DNA of 64,000 bases from contig NC_081198.1 in NCBI RefSeq assembly GCF_902713425.1, positions 7,228,492-7,292,491 of the forward strand, read 5' to 3'. This DNA is from Acipenser ruthenus (lineage: Eukaryota > Chordata > Actinopteri > Acipenseriformes > Acipenseridae). The first letter of the stretch is position 1. Each line of letters begins with the position of its first letter. The notes under the pieces were generated by a model, which saw only the letters and a list, made by a program, of their open reading frames with translations, did no database searches and was not told where the DNA came from. This document shows positions 12,801 to 27,326 of this stretch, one piece after another. Position numbers and translations under genes: made by a program.

Positions 12801-15800
12801 TATCTAATTCTGGCCCTCTAGGATCAGAACTGTACCCCTGAGTTACACCAAGTTATAAAAGAAGGCGTCTTTTTTTAAAAGCAATGGTTATGTCACTGAT
12901 TTGAATAGCTCTATGGATAATCTGAACATACCCATTCACCAAATGACCAAGTTTCTACAATAATAGTCACAGAAAGGCAGGAAGCTCAAAATAAGCTATC
13001 CCAAGAGTCCTTAAAATACAGACAGAAAACACATGATACAAGGAATTATGTAAACATTGCATCTTCAGATAAATGAACAAATGAAAAACAGCCACAGCCC
13101 ATCATTACTGTAGCACTGGTGTTCATTATGTGCCTAAAGAGTGGCACAAAGTCTTAAGATTACAATATCATTACACTCATTAATAAAGGTTAAGACTGGA
13201 AGAGAAAGCCCATCATCAACCCACATTATTATTATTATTTGTTTATTTAGCAGACGCCTTTATCCAAGGCGACTTACAGAGACTAGGGTGTGTGAACTAT
13301 GCATCAGCTGCAGAGTCACTTACAATTACAACTCACCCGAAAGACGGAGCACAAGGAGGTTAAGTGACTTGCTCAGGGTCACACAATGAGTCAGTGGCTG
13401 AGGTGGGATTTGAACCAGGGACCTCCTGGTTACAAGCCCTTTTCTTTAACCACTGGACCACACAGCCTCCTATGCATGCTCCATGTCAGTCTTCTTCAAA
13501 ATGTAACCAAAACATTATGCCAGACCAGCATCCTGCATTCATCAATGTTAAATCTTACATTGCAAGCCAAAAAAAATGTATTACTATACTGTACCTGCTC
13601 ATTCTAGTTCAATTATTCAAACCGTGCCTGGGATTTTAAACAGATGTTTAATGATTACAGCTATGGCCAAACGTTTTGCATCACCCTATAGAATTAACTA
13701 ATTTTGCTTAATAAAGTCGAATGAAACCTGCTGAATAATGTTACGTTAACATATTGAATTACATAATGTCCTACAACTGGTCATAAGAAGCACAGTGGTC
13801 CTTGAAACCCCTAAGACCCGCACCCCCAACCAACATACATGCAATACAGAATACTCCCCTACTGATGCAGCATTGAGGGAACTAATCCCATTAGAATATA
13901 CTTCTTTGTGCTTTCCATCTCTTACTGTGGACTGCTGGATCAATCTTCATTTTGTAATGTAATTACAAGGATACACATCCATTATGGATGTGTGGACAGA
14001 ACACTTTGAAGTCCACTATACAAGTCCTACAGAATAGTTTACACTGCGCCGATATAATCTATTATTGCTTATGCTACTTTACAGTTCATTTGATAATTCG
14101 TATTTTCCATTATGAAAGCTGCCGCTGCTGAGACCAGATTGTTAGATCCTCCCACTCTATATCAGTTACTCTGAAGTCCCATCTCCTTCAAAGTGACGGA
14201 CACAGTGGTGGCTTCTGAGAACACACAATACAATGTATTGATTCTTCCCGTCTGCCTGCCTGCACTGTGGCCATCATCACTCACTTACCCTGTTCCTCAG
14301 CCCCTGTCTATTTCCATAACCTCCTAGCATCAGGGAGTGCCTGTTTCCCATATTACACACTGGTCCCATCAAAACCACTTTAACAAATGTATATCTGCCA
14401 ATCTAATTCTAGTATTGTCTGGATCAGGGGTCTCCAACCCTGGTCCTGGAGAGCTACTGTGGATGCTGGTTTAAGTTTCAACCAATCTCTGTTACTTAAT
14501 TGAACCAATTATTGGCTTAATTAGTCAAGATTAACAGGTGTGATATTTTTTTGATTTATGATCTTTGTACTTCAGTAGCTTCCAAGAAGCTGCCCACAGA
14601 AATAGGGTCTCGCCAGTGGACCAGGACATTAATATTCATGCGTGGGCTTTAAATAAACTGCAGTTAACAGCATGACAAAATTCAAAGCACTAGGAATAAA
14701 ACCTCCTGCATTCGGGCCCTGCAAGATTGATCAGTTTTGCGATAACACAGTGTGTTTGATATTGGCAAAGAATCTGGGGTGATTTACCTCAATCGAGAGA
14801 AAGCATCCGCATTATACGCAATTATATTCCCTGATACTATAGTAAAGTAGAATGCTACAATTAACTTTTTAAAACCTTTTTATTTCACTCCTTTTCTGAA
14901 ATGATAGTTACGCCCTTGCAACCAACTGGACCAAGATCTCCTCAATGAATGTCTGGCTGTCCAAAATCTCCAAACAGCCACTTCTGCACAGCACCTCCTG
15001 AATGGAAAAGGTGGGCGATCATCTGGGCTCAGCCATGACATGTTTACAGGTAAGGAGCCATTTGAATGGCAGAGCTTAAGCTTGGGGTGTTAGGTGATGT
15101 CACGGTACTCGGCACAGTCAATACACAAAGCATTATCGCTAATAAAGACTGAAAGCCACAAAGAGTGTCTAATGTCTGGAAGGAAAAATTGTCGATACCA
15201 GATATACATTCACTGCATATATTTGAGCTGGGGTAGGGAACAAAAAAATGTACATTTCATTGTTGAGAGCAGCATTTATTCGATGGTGGTGTCTATTACA
15301 AATTTGATATCTGAGTGTGGCGCTTATTCAAGTAATACAGTATTTATAAAGGTTCCATCCCCTTGTGTGCTGGTTCAAAGCTGCTTTGTGCTCCGGCCAA
15401 TGGAAGAAGCTGCCGGAAGGAAGATGACATGAAGAGTAGTAATATGCAGGGTGGCTGTGTCCTGCTCTTTCTAACGCCACAGTTATGGAGGAGTGGGACC
15501 ACATGCAGGGCACCCTCTCTGGGTAGTAGGCTTCAGTCTGGTGCCTGCCGGTCTACTAACATTTTTGGGAAACTTCTACATGAGAAGGCACAAGGGAAAA
15601 GCATCTAGGATTTTGTTTGATGAATTCAGTGTAATGATATGATGTTGTAAGAATTTCTAAAATCTGTCAAATGGTTGAAATATGAAGGTTTTATTTGCAC
15701 ATATGGGGAAACGTTTTCAGTGACTCAAGCCTAACACATTTGCTGTACCAGCTGTCAAATTAAAGGGAAAGGAGGCTGCTTTGAAGCCTGGGCTTAACAA

Positions 15801-17761
15801 TGTGAAATTTGACTGCTGAGAAATTTAACAGCTCATGTCAAGGAAAACCTCAAACTGGTGAAAGGGGACCTCTTTATTTCTCAGTAACACTCCTGCTCCA
15901 TGCTAGTGACAGACTACAGATAGGCAGTAATAATTCCTAACATTCTGAATATGGCCCTGATAAAGCTACACATAAGACAGCACTTCTATTGACAACCTGA
16001 CTTTATATTTATTAAATGTAAATAAAAATGATTTGCTTCACACAGAATATAATGTGTGTGTTCTGTGAGGTGCAGCTACAGCATTTGAACCGCTAACTAT
16101 TATCATTTTAATCCAGGTCTGGGTTCAGCTTTCAAAACCACAGGGCACATCTGAATGTTTGGTAATGATGTTTATTAGACGAACCTCAAAGGGGAGCTGG
16201 CAGCTCATTGGATTGGCAAAGTGGTACAGAGCCTCTCCTCTTGGTTTCAGATCAGATTTCCTGTAGCTCTGCGGTATCCAGTCTTTATCCTCCTGGGTCC
16301 AGTAATAGTCCAGGTTTGTATTTCACCAAGGTTGCATCACCTACACTGAATTGTAGTCTAAAAAGCAGTGCAGATGTGCTTGGGTTAGGAGATAAAAATC
16401 CAGACACCTGATTATCACTGCCAATAGGATGCAAGGACACCATGGGCATCCAGGATGGCACAGTTTCAATTTAACAAGCCTGCAAGATGTTTGAACTGTT
16501 CTGGAGGGATACTGTACTTGTTTATTCCTTGGTCCTTCAACAAAGAGACTGGGGATGGGAATTTGCTGCAAAATATGTTCTTCATACAGTCTTCTTCTTC
16601 ATTCTGGGTAACCTGGGATTCTGAGTCACCTGCCAACTAAAGACCATGCTACAGCCCTCTACTAATGTTTATTGGAGATTGCCATTCACATAACACTTGA
16701 ATTATTTCTGTATGTATTGCTGATGTAGGATTTAGATGAAGCAAAAACCATGGGCGGTTGGTGTTCCCCGGGATTCTACTGCATGTTGAAATGTGTACTG
16801 ATAGTGCTATCAGCACATTTCATACCAATTCATCTCAACATTGCACTCATTCAATTTTTCTTAAAAATAAGAAAAAAAAAGAAATGTCTTGGGTCAAAAC
16901 ATCTTGCATTTTATAACAGGTTACACAATGCTTTTAAACAATTATAGTGTAAATTGTGTTCAGAACAAACATTTGTAAATATCATGATTACATAAATGCA
17001 TGGTTTATTGGAACAATAAAAGTATATTGCCATGATAATTATATGATTTGGTTAAACAGTAATTACAATTAAGTCTAGGTTAACACATGGTTAATTTTGA
17101 GTTTGCAAATTAACTACGTTTGCCCCCTAGGTATGTACACTGGCTCCAGTGCCCACCACAATGGACAGACATCTGGGCTTCTTCCACCCACTCAGGATCT
17201 ATCCTCTCGGCACCAGTCTCTCGAAGGCAATATCAACAACCCACACAATCATCTGTCACCTTTGTCTGCAGTGGAAAACACAAGGGAAGGGTATGTATTA
17301 AATTACTATGAATACTAAAATAAAACATTATATATTTGTGTGTGTGTGTGTGTGTATATACAGACTATAGGCGTGCTGCCTCAATGAATACCTGGTCATA
17401 CTCTCTGTTCCAGGGGTGCAGTTTTGTGAACCCCTTAGGTTATCAGGGTGAAACGCAGCTCCTAAAACTCAGATTTAGTTTTAAAATAGTCCATGTGGAC
17501 AGATAATATGGTAGCATTAGGACAGGAAAAAATGGAGCTTAGGCTTTGGCTGCCCACGGCTGCCCAACCTCGAATATTTTTGCCGTGCATCAAAGGTCAC
17601 TGGGGGATTGTGGGGTCATAGTGTGTTTTGTTTTAAAGAAACTGGCTGTAACAAAAAAAATGACAGATAAAAATAAATCTGGTTAAGGAGAACACAGCCA
17701 AACAAACAAAAAATAGCAGGTTTTGTCATTGTGTTTATCATGAATAAAATATAAAAAAATA

Positions 17762-17792
<31 letters not shown>

Positions 17793-20700
17793 AAAAGTGA
17801 CTTCAGACTTTTTCTCTTGATGTGCCAAAGCAGGATGAACATTGTTCAATTTAACAAAGTTCTCTGCTTTCGGTGATTTACAATAACGCTTAAGAAAAAC
17901 TAAAAAAATGTCATACGCATGCTCTACCTGTAGCGATTTCCCTGTCGGGTTCTTCTCTACACACACCTCCTGGCTACGTGATGACACACTTCCTTTGTAG
18001 TCAGTTTGGCTACATTGAGTATGAGATGCAAATCCTGTCCAGATAGCCGTGCTCAGCCGCTCGGGCGAGCCATGGAAACATCCTGTTTTGTTGCCGTGGG
18101 CAGCCGTAGCCAGAAGCGCAAGGCAGTGGAAATGAGAAAATAATTCCCTGGACCGGGGGCATGAAGTCTGGACTCTGCCATCCTGGGACTGCTGTGTGAC
18201 AGTGTACACACAATATAATACAATACACACTGTGAATAATAATAATACAAAACAAGTAAAGCGAGAGGGGGATTCAACCTGGTGTTTGGTCTCCCTGTTA
18301 TTCAGCACATACTTTCAGCACTCATTTTGTTTTTGAACTTTAAAGAATTTCTAACTGGAGTCTAAAGTTTCAAAAAAAAAAATGTGATGACAACACTAAT
18401 TCCAGTGATTTACAGTGTTTATATTTGTGAATTACATTAAAATGATGCGTCTGTGAAGAAGAGGAAGAGAAGAAAAAAGTCTGTTTCATTGGGTAATCAG
18501 AAAAATCTATCCTGCCAGGACAGGCTGGATACAAAATGTCTAGTTACATGTGCCTGAAGATCCAACATTTGATTAAAATGTTTAAAGACTGTGGTATACT
18601 ATACTCTGCCAAAGTCAATATCAGTGCAGCACTTGTTTTTCCCCAAATGGATTAGCAAGACATTTAAACATTTTGACAAAATAATCTAACTTGAATATGC
18701 ACCAACAGGATCTGACCTCATTACTAAATGTGTTTACCCTGGCTAAAATGAGACATTTATATCATTTTAATTATTAAATACTAGTGTCATTTCTGTGGCT
18801 AATATATAAATATTCCAGATAAAATCTACTTTAAATACTGTATATACATTTAAATCCCAGCTAGGAAAAGCAGGACGATTTATTTATCCAAACTCATTTT
18901 ATGTGTATTAGCTTGCATTTCTAGCAGACACGGTGGCTTCGGAAATACTTGTTTTGTTAAGGAATTTAGTTATATTCTATAAAACAAGAATTTAATTTGT
19001 TACCAGTTGATTTCTGTGCACTAGACTGCCCTCTTGGCAAAATTCAATAAGATTGTACAGTACTGGAATCTTCAGGAAGACTGAAAGGGACTTCATTATT
19101 TAAAATTAACAAAACAATTTTCAATTCAACATATTTGGGCTTCAAAAACCATTGAAAAGAGCGACCATTTTGAAAAGAGCTTCGAAACAGACTTTAAAGT
19201 TATAAGTGTAAAAAGTTGTTGGGATGTTAAAGGGTACATAAGGACCTTTTTATTTTATTGTGTTACATGTTCCCATGTGTTGTTACAACTGTTTACGTAA
19301 GGTGTGGTTCTTTTAATTTTTTTAATTTTTTTGACATTTTGACCTTTTTTTTAACTTTTTAATTGCATTCCCTGCCTCAAGATGGCTTCCCATGTACCTG
19401 CATGGACCTCTCAGAACTATAATTCCCATCATCCTCCTGCTCACATATGTAACTGAGATGGTTTGAAACTGCACCTGGCAAACATTGTGTATATACTATA
19501 CAGCCTGGAGCTGTCACTCAAGTTAACTCTTTCCTTCAAAAACGGGGGTGTAAACCAGTCTGTCAGCTGGGTTTCTCTAAGCAGTGCAATTTATAAAGGA
19601 AATCTTATCAGAGTCCTTAAAATAATATACATGCTGTAACAGAAACAGGATCTACCACTTGTCATTGCATTTTGAAAGCCAAGATGCAGTAGGAGAATTT
19701 AATGTGGTGTAATACAAAGTGTATTTAATGTGTTAATGTTGGTGAATACTAAAAGCACCCCCCTGAGGGGAGTTTATAGGCAATTGTCACTCCACCACTT
19801 CTAATATCTCATAAACCATTTGAGAGGTCAACTGCCTACATTAAAGGTTATGGAAACCCCTCTAGGAAAATCTAACGACACCGTTCACTTTGACCTGTTA
19901 CCTAAGATTGCTGACATATTGTGGTAATGAGACTTTCTGGGTTCTGCCTTTTAGATTTTGGCTACATACCACTTAGACAATTATATTCTTAGATTCTTAG
20001 GGTCAAGTTGAAATCATGGGTATCGCACAAGAAAAAAAAGTTAACATTTTGTAGCAGGGATTTTACGCAGATGTTTTGTTCAGTCGAGTTCCATTACCAG
20101 TTGTCCAATTTAATATTTTTTTTTCAGAAATCTTTAATATATCCATTTAACTTCAAATGAGTTCATTTGGAGATATTGAGAACTGTGCATTGTGAAGTTT
20201 TAGTTATCCAAGCCTAGTTTCAAACCCTTTCCAATGAAAGAGGCTTAAATCCCTGCATGCAACCACTGCGTGATTACATTATGAAATGTTAGACCTCAAT
20301 AAAACTGGAGCTCTTTGGATTATAACCTGCAGGTTTCTGATGCTCAGGGTTAATGGAAAATGAGACAAGTTTATAAAGGAGTTTTACCGTCATAACCAGA
20401 AACAGATATGTCACAAAAACTAAATCCATTCCCACAACAGTAAGCCAAGACACCAGATTAATCCATCACTTTGTTTTAAATGCTGGCACGCAGAAGCAGG
20501 ACGTTGATGTGTAGCCCCAAAGGAAAAAACGTGTACAGGTGATGGAACAGCAGAGACAAATAACCTCTTGTTACCCATGAATCTTGATTTATATGGTATA
20601 CATCTTGATTTACTGTATAACAAAAGCATCTGCTATTAAACTGTTTCAACCGGAGGCAGTAAACTGTTTACTGTACTTTAAACTGTTATAGAACAGAAAT

Positions 20701-22396
20701 GCATATGTTTCAGATGATGCACTTTACAGATTCAGAGCAATATTGCTTTATGCATCACAGGAGCTTGTGATAGCCATAAAAATCAATCTTTACCCGGGAA
20801 CCTTAATGTTTTATCTTTAAAGATGTTGGTGCTTCTTTCTGTTTTGTCATCCGAGCGCATTACATGCATACACTATGATCTTAAAGGAGTAGGTATTTTA
20901 GGTTCATTTAATAGTGTAAAGGTGTTGAGATGATATTGCCGGTCTTGCTGGCAGAATGTTTTTGTTTTTTTTTATTAGGAATGTTTTGGCATGTGTCTGT
21001 CATGAAAATATGATAGTTCTCCCTATGATAACAGGATTGACATATGTGTTTGAGCAAAGCGGGCGAGTGGGAGGGCATGCAGGCTGGTGCACATCATTTC
21101 CAGACCTGCCAGGAATGATGTGGTTGGTTCATGAGCCTGCCAGCACCACCCTCTGGCAAAAACTCAAAAAGACAGCCGTCATCCAGCAAACAACATTATC
21201 AGGAGCTACGGTTAGAGAAACGACATGGCTGGTCTGGGCCAGCCCAATCTGGGTTACTCCAGTATCTATTTATGATACAACCTTATCAAATATATTCATA
21301 TATAATGGAGTATTGTTTTTCTATGCACGTTAGATGGCATTTTACTTAATGCGTGGCAATTACTGTGCACAATAGGCTACAAAACATGTGTAGTCAAACT
21401 TGCATATAATGACTGCTGAAGGGACCGTCTGTAAGTGTACTTTTATAGTTTGGTGATCTTTAGAAAGTCATTTTATCTAGTGTGAAGCGTTCAGCAGATT
21501 AATGTAATATTTACCAACAACACTGCAGGGGGTCACAAGGAGGTATCATAAATATTCAGTTCCAGGAGTGAAAAGCAGTGAATCTCCAGCTGTGTCACCC
21601 TCTATGTGCAGTGATGCTACTATTTCTTATTAAATGTTTAAATCGGATCGAAGCAAAAATGTACTGATGTTCAAGGAAAAGTCTCTTCTGTGTACACGTC
21701 TCACAATGTTAGAAATGCTCCACGTCGGTTCAGCAGCCTTTGCTATCGCAGGCATCTTTCTAAAAACTGTGTATAGTATAGACTCACACAGGGGACTTCA
21801 CCAAAAGACTCTTGTCAGGGAAGCATATTTTGAAAGACTGCAAAATATGAAGATGATCAGCAAGGTAAATACCACTGAAAGATTTGCATTGCATATGAAA
21901 GATTCTTCTCATTCCTTCAGAAGAGGCACAGGCACCTGGGAATGATTAGCTTATGATTCATTTTAGCTGCATATAGAGGCTATGAACAGTATAACTGTTT
22001 CCTGAGTTTGTGCTGACAGCAGGTCTCCAGAGATCCAGTGCTGCACAGAAACACATGGCAGCACATTGGGCTACATCCAAAGGCTGGATTAGCAATATTC
22101 ATTTTAAGTTAATATGAAGACTGCATAGCATCTGATATTTATAATACGTTCCCTAAATGGAGGAGAGATGGGGCGGATCTGGAGATGAACCAGCCAGTGG
22201 AAGAATAGTTTACTCGTAAGGCACTTGTATAGAGATCAATGAAGATTAGGTTTGAATGTTGCTTTTGCCTTCATGCTTGGCTGCAGATAATGGGCCCTAT
22301 AGTTAATGTATACGTATACACATTAGGAACAGTGCGTGTCAGCGTGTTTAATAATGGATTGTATATTATATTTTAGCCTTATACCAATTCACTTTT

Positions 22397-22440
<44 letters not shown>

Positions 22441-23980
22441 AGCCTTAGGCTCTGCATTAGTGAAAATGTGTGAAAGAAAAACACGCAATGTTACAAAACT
22501 AATAATAAACAACTTGTGCACTTGAAACATTCTGGTTTGTTTATTTCTAGTTTAAGAGTTTACCTTTTTGTACAGAAATGACAGCTTGGTAATCTGACCC
22601 TTTTAGTTCGACTACTACGATAAAATGACTATAATAATAATAATTATAATAACTATTATTATTATAATAATATACAAGGTACTAGATATAAATACATTCT
22701 GAGAGTAACAAAAAAGGCGGTGTTAGTAAGATAGTGTTACTGGACAAAAGAATAGAAGAATAAAGCACATTTCTGTAAAGATACAGTATTCCCATATAGC
22801 AGGGGGTTTCAACCTTGTTTTCTGAAGGTTTCAGCTCAAGTACCCTTACAGTTGTCGCTCCACTGAATGATACCACAGTTGCAATGGTAGGCCTACTACA
22901 AAAGTATATTCAATATATAATTTGTCACAACCCTTTTGGGACTGAAAATAAACTGCTGTTTTTTAAAGACAGAATACCAAAACAGTAATTCTTAATACTT
23001 TTAATTACAAGTATTTTGATGCACAGAATCAAAAGACAGTGTTTGAAAAAACACATATTCGCTTTATATTCAGCAAAGCTATTATAAATGATCCAAAACA
23101 GTCTCCACTGTAAATGTTAACCATGTTACCATTTACTTACCAACTCTGTATAATTATGTGTGACGTTTAAAATGTTTACAACATGAACAACATTAACCTC
23201 AAGATAAAACTATAATAACCAACAATGATAAACTTCTTATTGAAGCCAACATAAAATGATTCAAAGGGACTAGGTATAAATTTTCTTCCTTCATTTTTCT
23301 TTTGCAAGTAAGAAATGTATCTATTTCTGACAAGAAATGACACACAGGATAATCTGGATGTATTAAAATCCCCAAAACAATTCAACCAGCCGCTGTTGCA
23401 GTTAATAAAAAGCAGTTTACCGGAGCATTTATACTTAGAAAATTTTTTTTAAAAAATGCAGGAAGATGGTCCTTCAGTGATTAGTATTCAAGCTACAACG
23501 AATTGAAAACTGCAAAGTTCATGAGCTGCACAGAATGCCCCGTAGGCAGAATCGCCAGACGACCGCCTGGTTCACCCAGTATCAGACTGGAAATCCACTC
23601 AATCAAAATTACACATGCGTACCCCAGTGGATGATAATTTAGAAACTATACTATGCTAACCTTTGAGCTGCTGAACAAAAAATAAATATTTATGCACAGT
23701 GGTTTAGAGATAATGTCGAATGCCATTAACAAATCAATTCAAGATCATTATTTTGTTTTTGGTATTTGCTTTTCTGAGTTGTCATGCGTACCCACTGTGA
23801 TCCTCAGAAGTAGCCCCAGGGGTACGCATCCCCCCCAGTTGAAAACCCCTGCTGTATAGGTACAGCATGTGGAGTCTCTCATCCATCCAGTCGGGACAGA
23901 AAACAAATCCAGTATTATTTACAACTGCAAGTACTTTCATTCCATTATATAGTTACTGTATATATAAAACTGTCATTATT

Positions 23981-24020
<40 letters not shown>

Positions 24021-27000
24021 TGTAGGAGCAGAGAAAATACTTCTAACCTATATCATGTTTGGAACAGTCATTTTAGTTTTAAAGACACATGCTTCACATA
24101 TTTTAAAACTTCTGAACCATAGTTCCCCTTACTGCATAATTGTCCATATATAAGCAACAATTACCCAATACAACATTAAAAGGTTATTATAACCATATGG
24201 TCAGTAACCAAGTACAATCAAAATAACCTTCAACATACTAGCTTGAATATGTGTATTTTAAAACATTTTGTGAGTGGAATTAAATTGGTCCTCTCCCAGA
24301 ATTTTGTGAGGTTATATTAAAATTCTTCATAACTTCAGCCTTGGGTTAGAGGCATCAGAGTCTGTCTGTTATGGGTCACATTTGCAGTCATGCAACTTAG
24401 TCTCCTTCTATCAGGTTATTACGAGATACATCCAAAATGACCAGATGTTACAGGGAGTTGCTCAGTAGTAGGTGTCACTCTTCCCTGTGGGACACATCTA
24501 ATCCAGTTTAGACAGATCTAAACCCAACATGTCACTGGGAGGTCTCATGTTTTTGATAAGCAGCATAGCATAGTGAACCAAGAACCAGTGGCTTTCTTTC
24601 TGAGATGAACAGGGTTTAAACCCCGCTTTCCAGGCTATATTCTTAGAATAATGTATTAAAGGCACGAGTGCTTTATTGAAATCAACCAGGTTTTCATGAT
24701 TTTCAAATGAAAAAGACCGAATCAAGTTATGTGTATAGAAAAGTGTGTTGTTGTTTACACATATTAAATCCTAAGAAAAACAGAAACAGGTATGTGATAC
24801 ATCAATTTCAGTCTCAGAAATGTATTTATGCCATGTTTCCTTACTCCACTCATCCATGCAATGGAAGTAAATGAAGATGTCCACAACAATGTACTCGGAT
24901 TGTCTCTTTGGCAACAGTATTAGGTGTGGACATTTATTTAAGAATTGAATTGAACATTCACTTAACCTTTTAAAAAACTCTAAAACATTTTGAAAATCCA
25001 GCAACAATAATACAATTTAAAATCTGTAGCGCTTCCTGGATCTACTTTCCAGACCACGGTTTGTACAGATTCATGCTGCGCTGTGCGAGTTGCACTGGTT
25101 TGAAGGGGCCATGGTGAAGTATCAGAAGCTATGGGGAGTTTCTCAAAACAATGTGCGAGTTGAAGGGGCTTCAGTAAGCTGCGTTTTTTTTTTGTTTTAT
25201 TTTGCTTTTTCACTTTTCTGTCCTGGTCTTTTCCTAGGATTTCAACGCCGCTGCTGCTGCCCCCAGGTATCAGCCCAATGAAAAGTGTAGCGCCTCCAGC
25301 AGCACAAATGGAGAAGCACAGCTCTTCCTCATCACAGGGTCTGGCCCATAGCGAACAGCAGCTGGCCGCTCACCAGAAACCTTACCTGCACTTCCAGGAC
25401 CAACACACCCATGAAGGTACTCTCAACATTCACGTCAATGTAATTCAATACCACTTTTATTACGGCAGCTCTAAGTGTTTTCCCACTTCCATCCCCCGGA
25501 TTTATAGCTGTGTGTTTTATTGGTGTAGAGAAAGATGATATTCGCTTTTACATTATTGGGTAATTCATTGGACCATTGCACGGCACACAAAGCTCACCCC
25601 ACTATATTAGCCAAAAGTATGACGCACGTTATTAAACAGCAACACAATACACTCATGCAACTTCTAGCCCAATTCAAATTGAAACAGATTTTTGCAAAAG
25701 GAGAAATGGACTGGCAACATTACAGGACTAGTCTGAAACTACCAAGGTGTTTTTAAAAGCAACAGAAAAGCTGGTACAAATTTGCACTCATGCAAAGTCT
25801 TAGTGGGTCTGTTGTAATTGTGTTTCTCCTATGAGCAAAGTGCTCACATCCAAACAATCGTTTCATATGCAAACATTTAAAAAGGAAAAGAAGACATACT
25901 GTTGGCATGTACTTAAAACTAACAATAACAACTTGAAACAATTAGTTTAATTATAGCCATCTGTGGTCAAAATGTGAAAAACACAAAAAAATGACATGTG
26001 TAATAATAACAGTCATAATATAATAAAAAGAATACTGTGATATACATTTTAGTTATTTTACATATACCTGTACCTGAGAGTTTTGTGACTAAGCTGTAGT
26101 AGCTGCAAGTCTGGATTATTGTTGCCAGTATAACAAAACTGCCAAAACCACAAGCGGAAGTTTCTTCCCCGCATTATCCTTCAGGAAACAAATGTGCATT
26201 GAGAGAGTCGGCTTTCAAAGTGCTACAAAGACGACTTTATTGTCACAGAAAAAAAAAAGCCTGGTCCCAAGGGACTTAGGAACTGCTTCCTAAGTTCTAT
26301 GAATGTGGTCTCCAAACAGCAAAAGTATAATTTTGATTAAAGTAAAAGCTAAATTACTATCATCATGTTATTGTACACTTCATACGGTTTGAATTGCTAT
26401 AAATACACGCAATGTTGCCTAGCATGGCTGTTAGTATGTTTATATGTAGCGCCTCCAGCAGCACAAATGGAGACCACATTGCTTACGATTGTAAGTCGCC
26501 CTGGATAAGGGCGTCTGCTAAGAAATAAATAATAATAATAATAAGATTAATAATATGTTGTGGATGAAACATTACTCGCATAAATACACGAATACAAAGC
26601 AAATACAAAAAAAAAAAAAAATAGGCACACTAACCCAAAGTGTTTTAGAAACACTTGCCTGATCTGTTGGATTTGTTCATTTAAACATTTACTACAGAGG
26701 CTGCATCTCACTGGATCCATCCTACCAAGGCATGTGAGCAATACAATTCTTGTACTGATTCCATTCCAGTCAGGAAGATATAGTAGGCTGTGTACAGACA
26801 GATTAGTAGCATCTAAGATCTATCTCAAAGACAGCATGCTGGGAACACATTCACTTTTTGTATTCAGTAACAAAATAAACTTCCTCGCTTTAACTTCATA
26901 TTGAATAGAGACACTAAAAATAACCTTTTTTTTCTTCCTATAGGTTACCAAGGGAGCTTTCAGAGTTGCTTCCATTATGGAGACAACTACAGAATTGAAC

Positions 27001-27276
27001 AATCTGTCAATGATGTCAGTTTAGCAGGGGACTCCCATTGCTTTAATCCTCATCGACAAAATGGGTATCCCATGAACTCTGCACACTCGGGCTCCACAGG
27101 TGAAGTGTGGGACGGTGCTTTAATGTAGATTTTGTACTGTACAAGAAGAATATTAAATACATTTATGTCATATACCCGTTGTACTCACAGACCACAATTC
27201 TCCTGCTATACAAAACTTCTATCTATATATCTCTATATCAATATCTGTCTCTCTCATGAGAGAGAGAGATAGCGAG

Positions 27277-27326
<50 letters not shown>

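Larger units (their letters stand above)
10571..14907 (+). other. glis1 intron after finger 5 exon
   Basis: Non-coding. It contains a CORE-SINE (13226-13471, minus), a Tc1-type MITE fragment (13656-13765) and a hAT-like end (14426-14550). The interval 10571-13225 shows nothing I can identify. Confidence 0.7.
17291..25237 (+). other. glis1 large intron
   Basis: About 7.9 kb non-coding. It contains short A-rich and ATTT repeats (17761-17791, 22396-22439, 23978-24019) and a non-autonomous hAT-like element (22800-23851). The rest is unremarkable. Confidence 0.7.

Noticed and set aside
17616-18308. 230-aa minus-strand ORF inside the large glis1 intron
   Set aside because: Runs through an (ATTT)n microsatellite that yields FIYLFIYLF, shows no domain or family resemblance, and has no splice or promoter context. 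Chance ORF.
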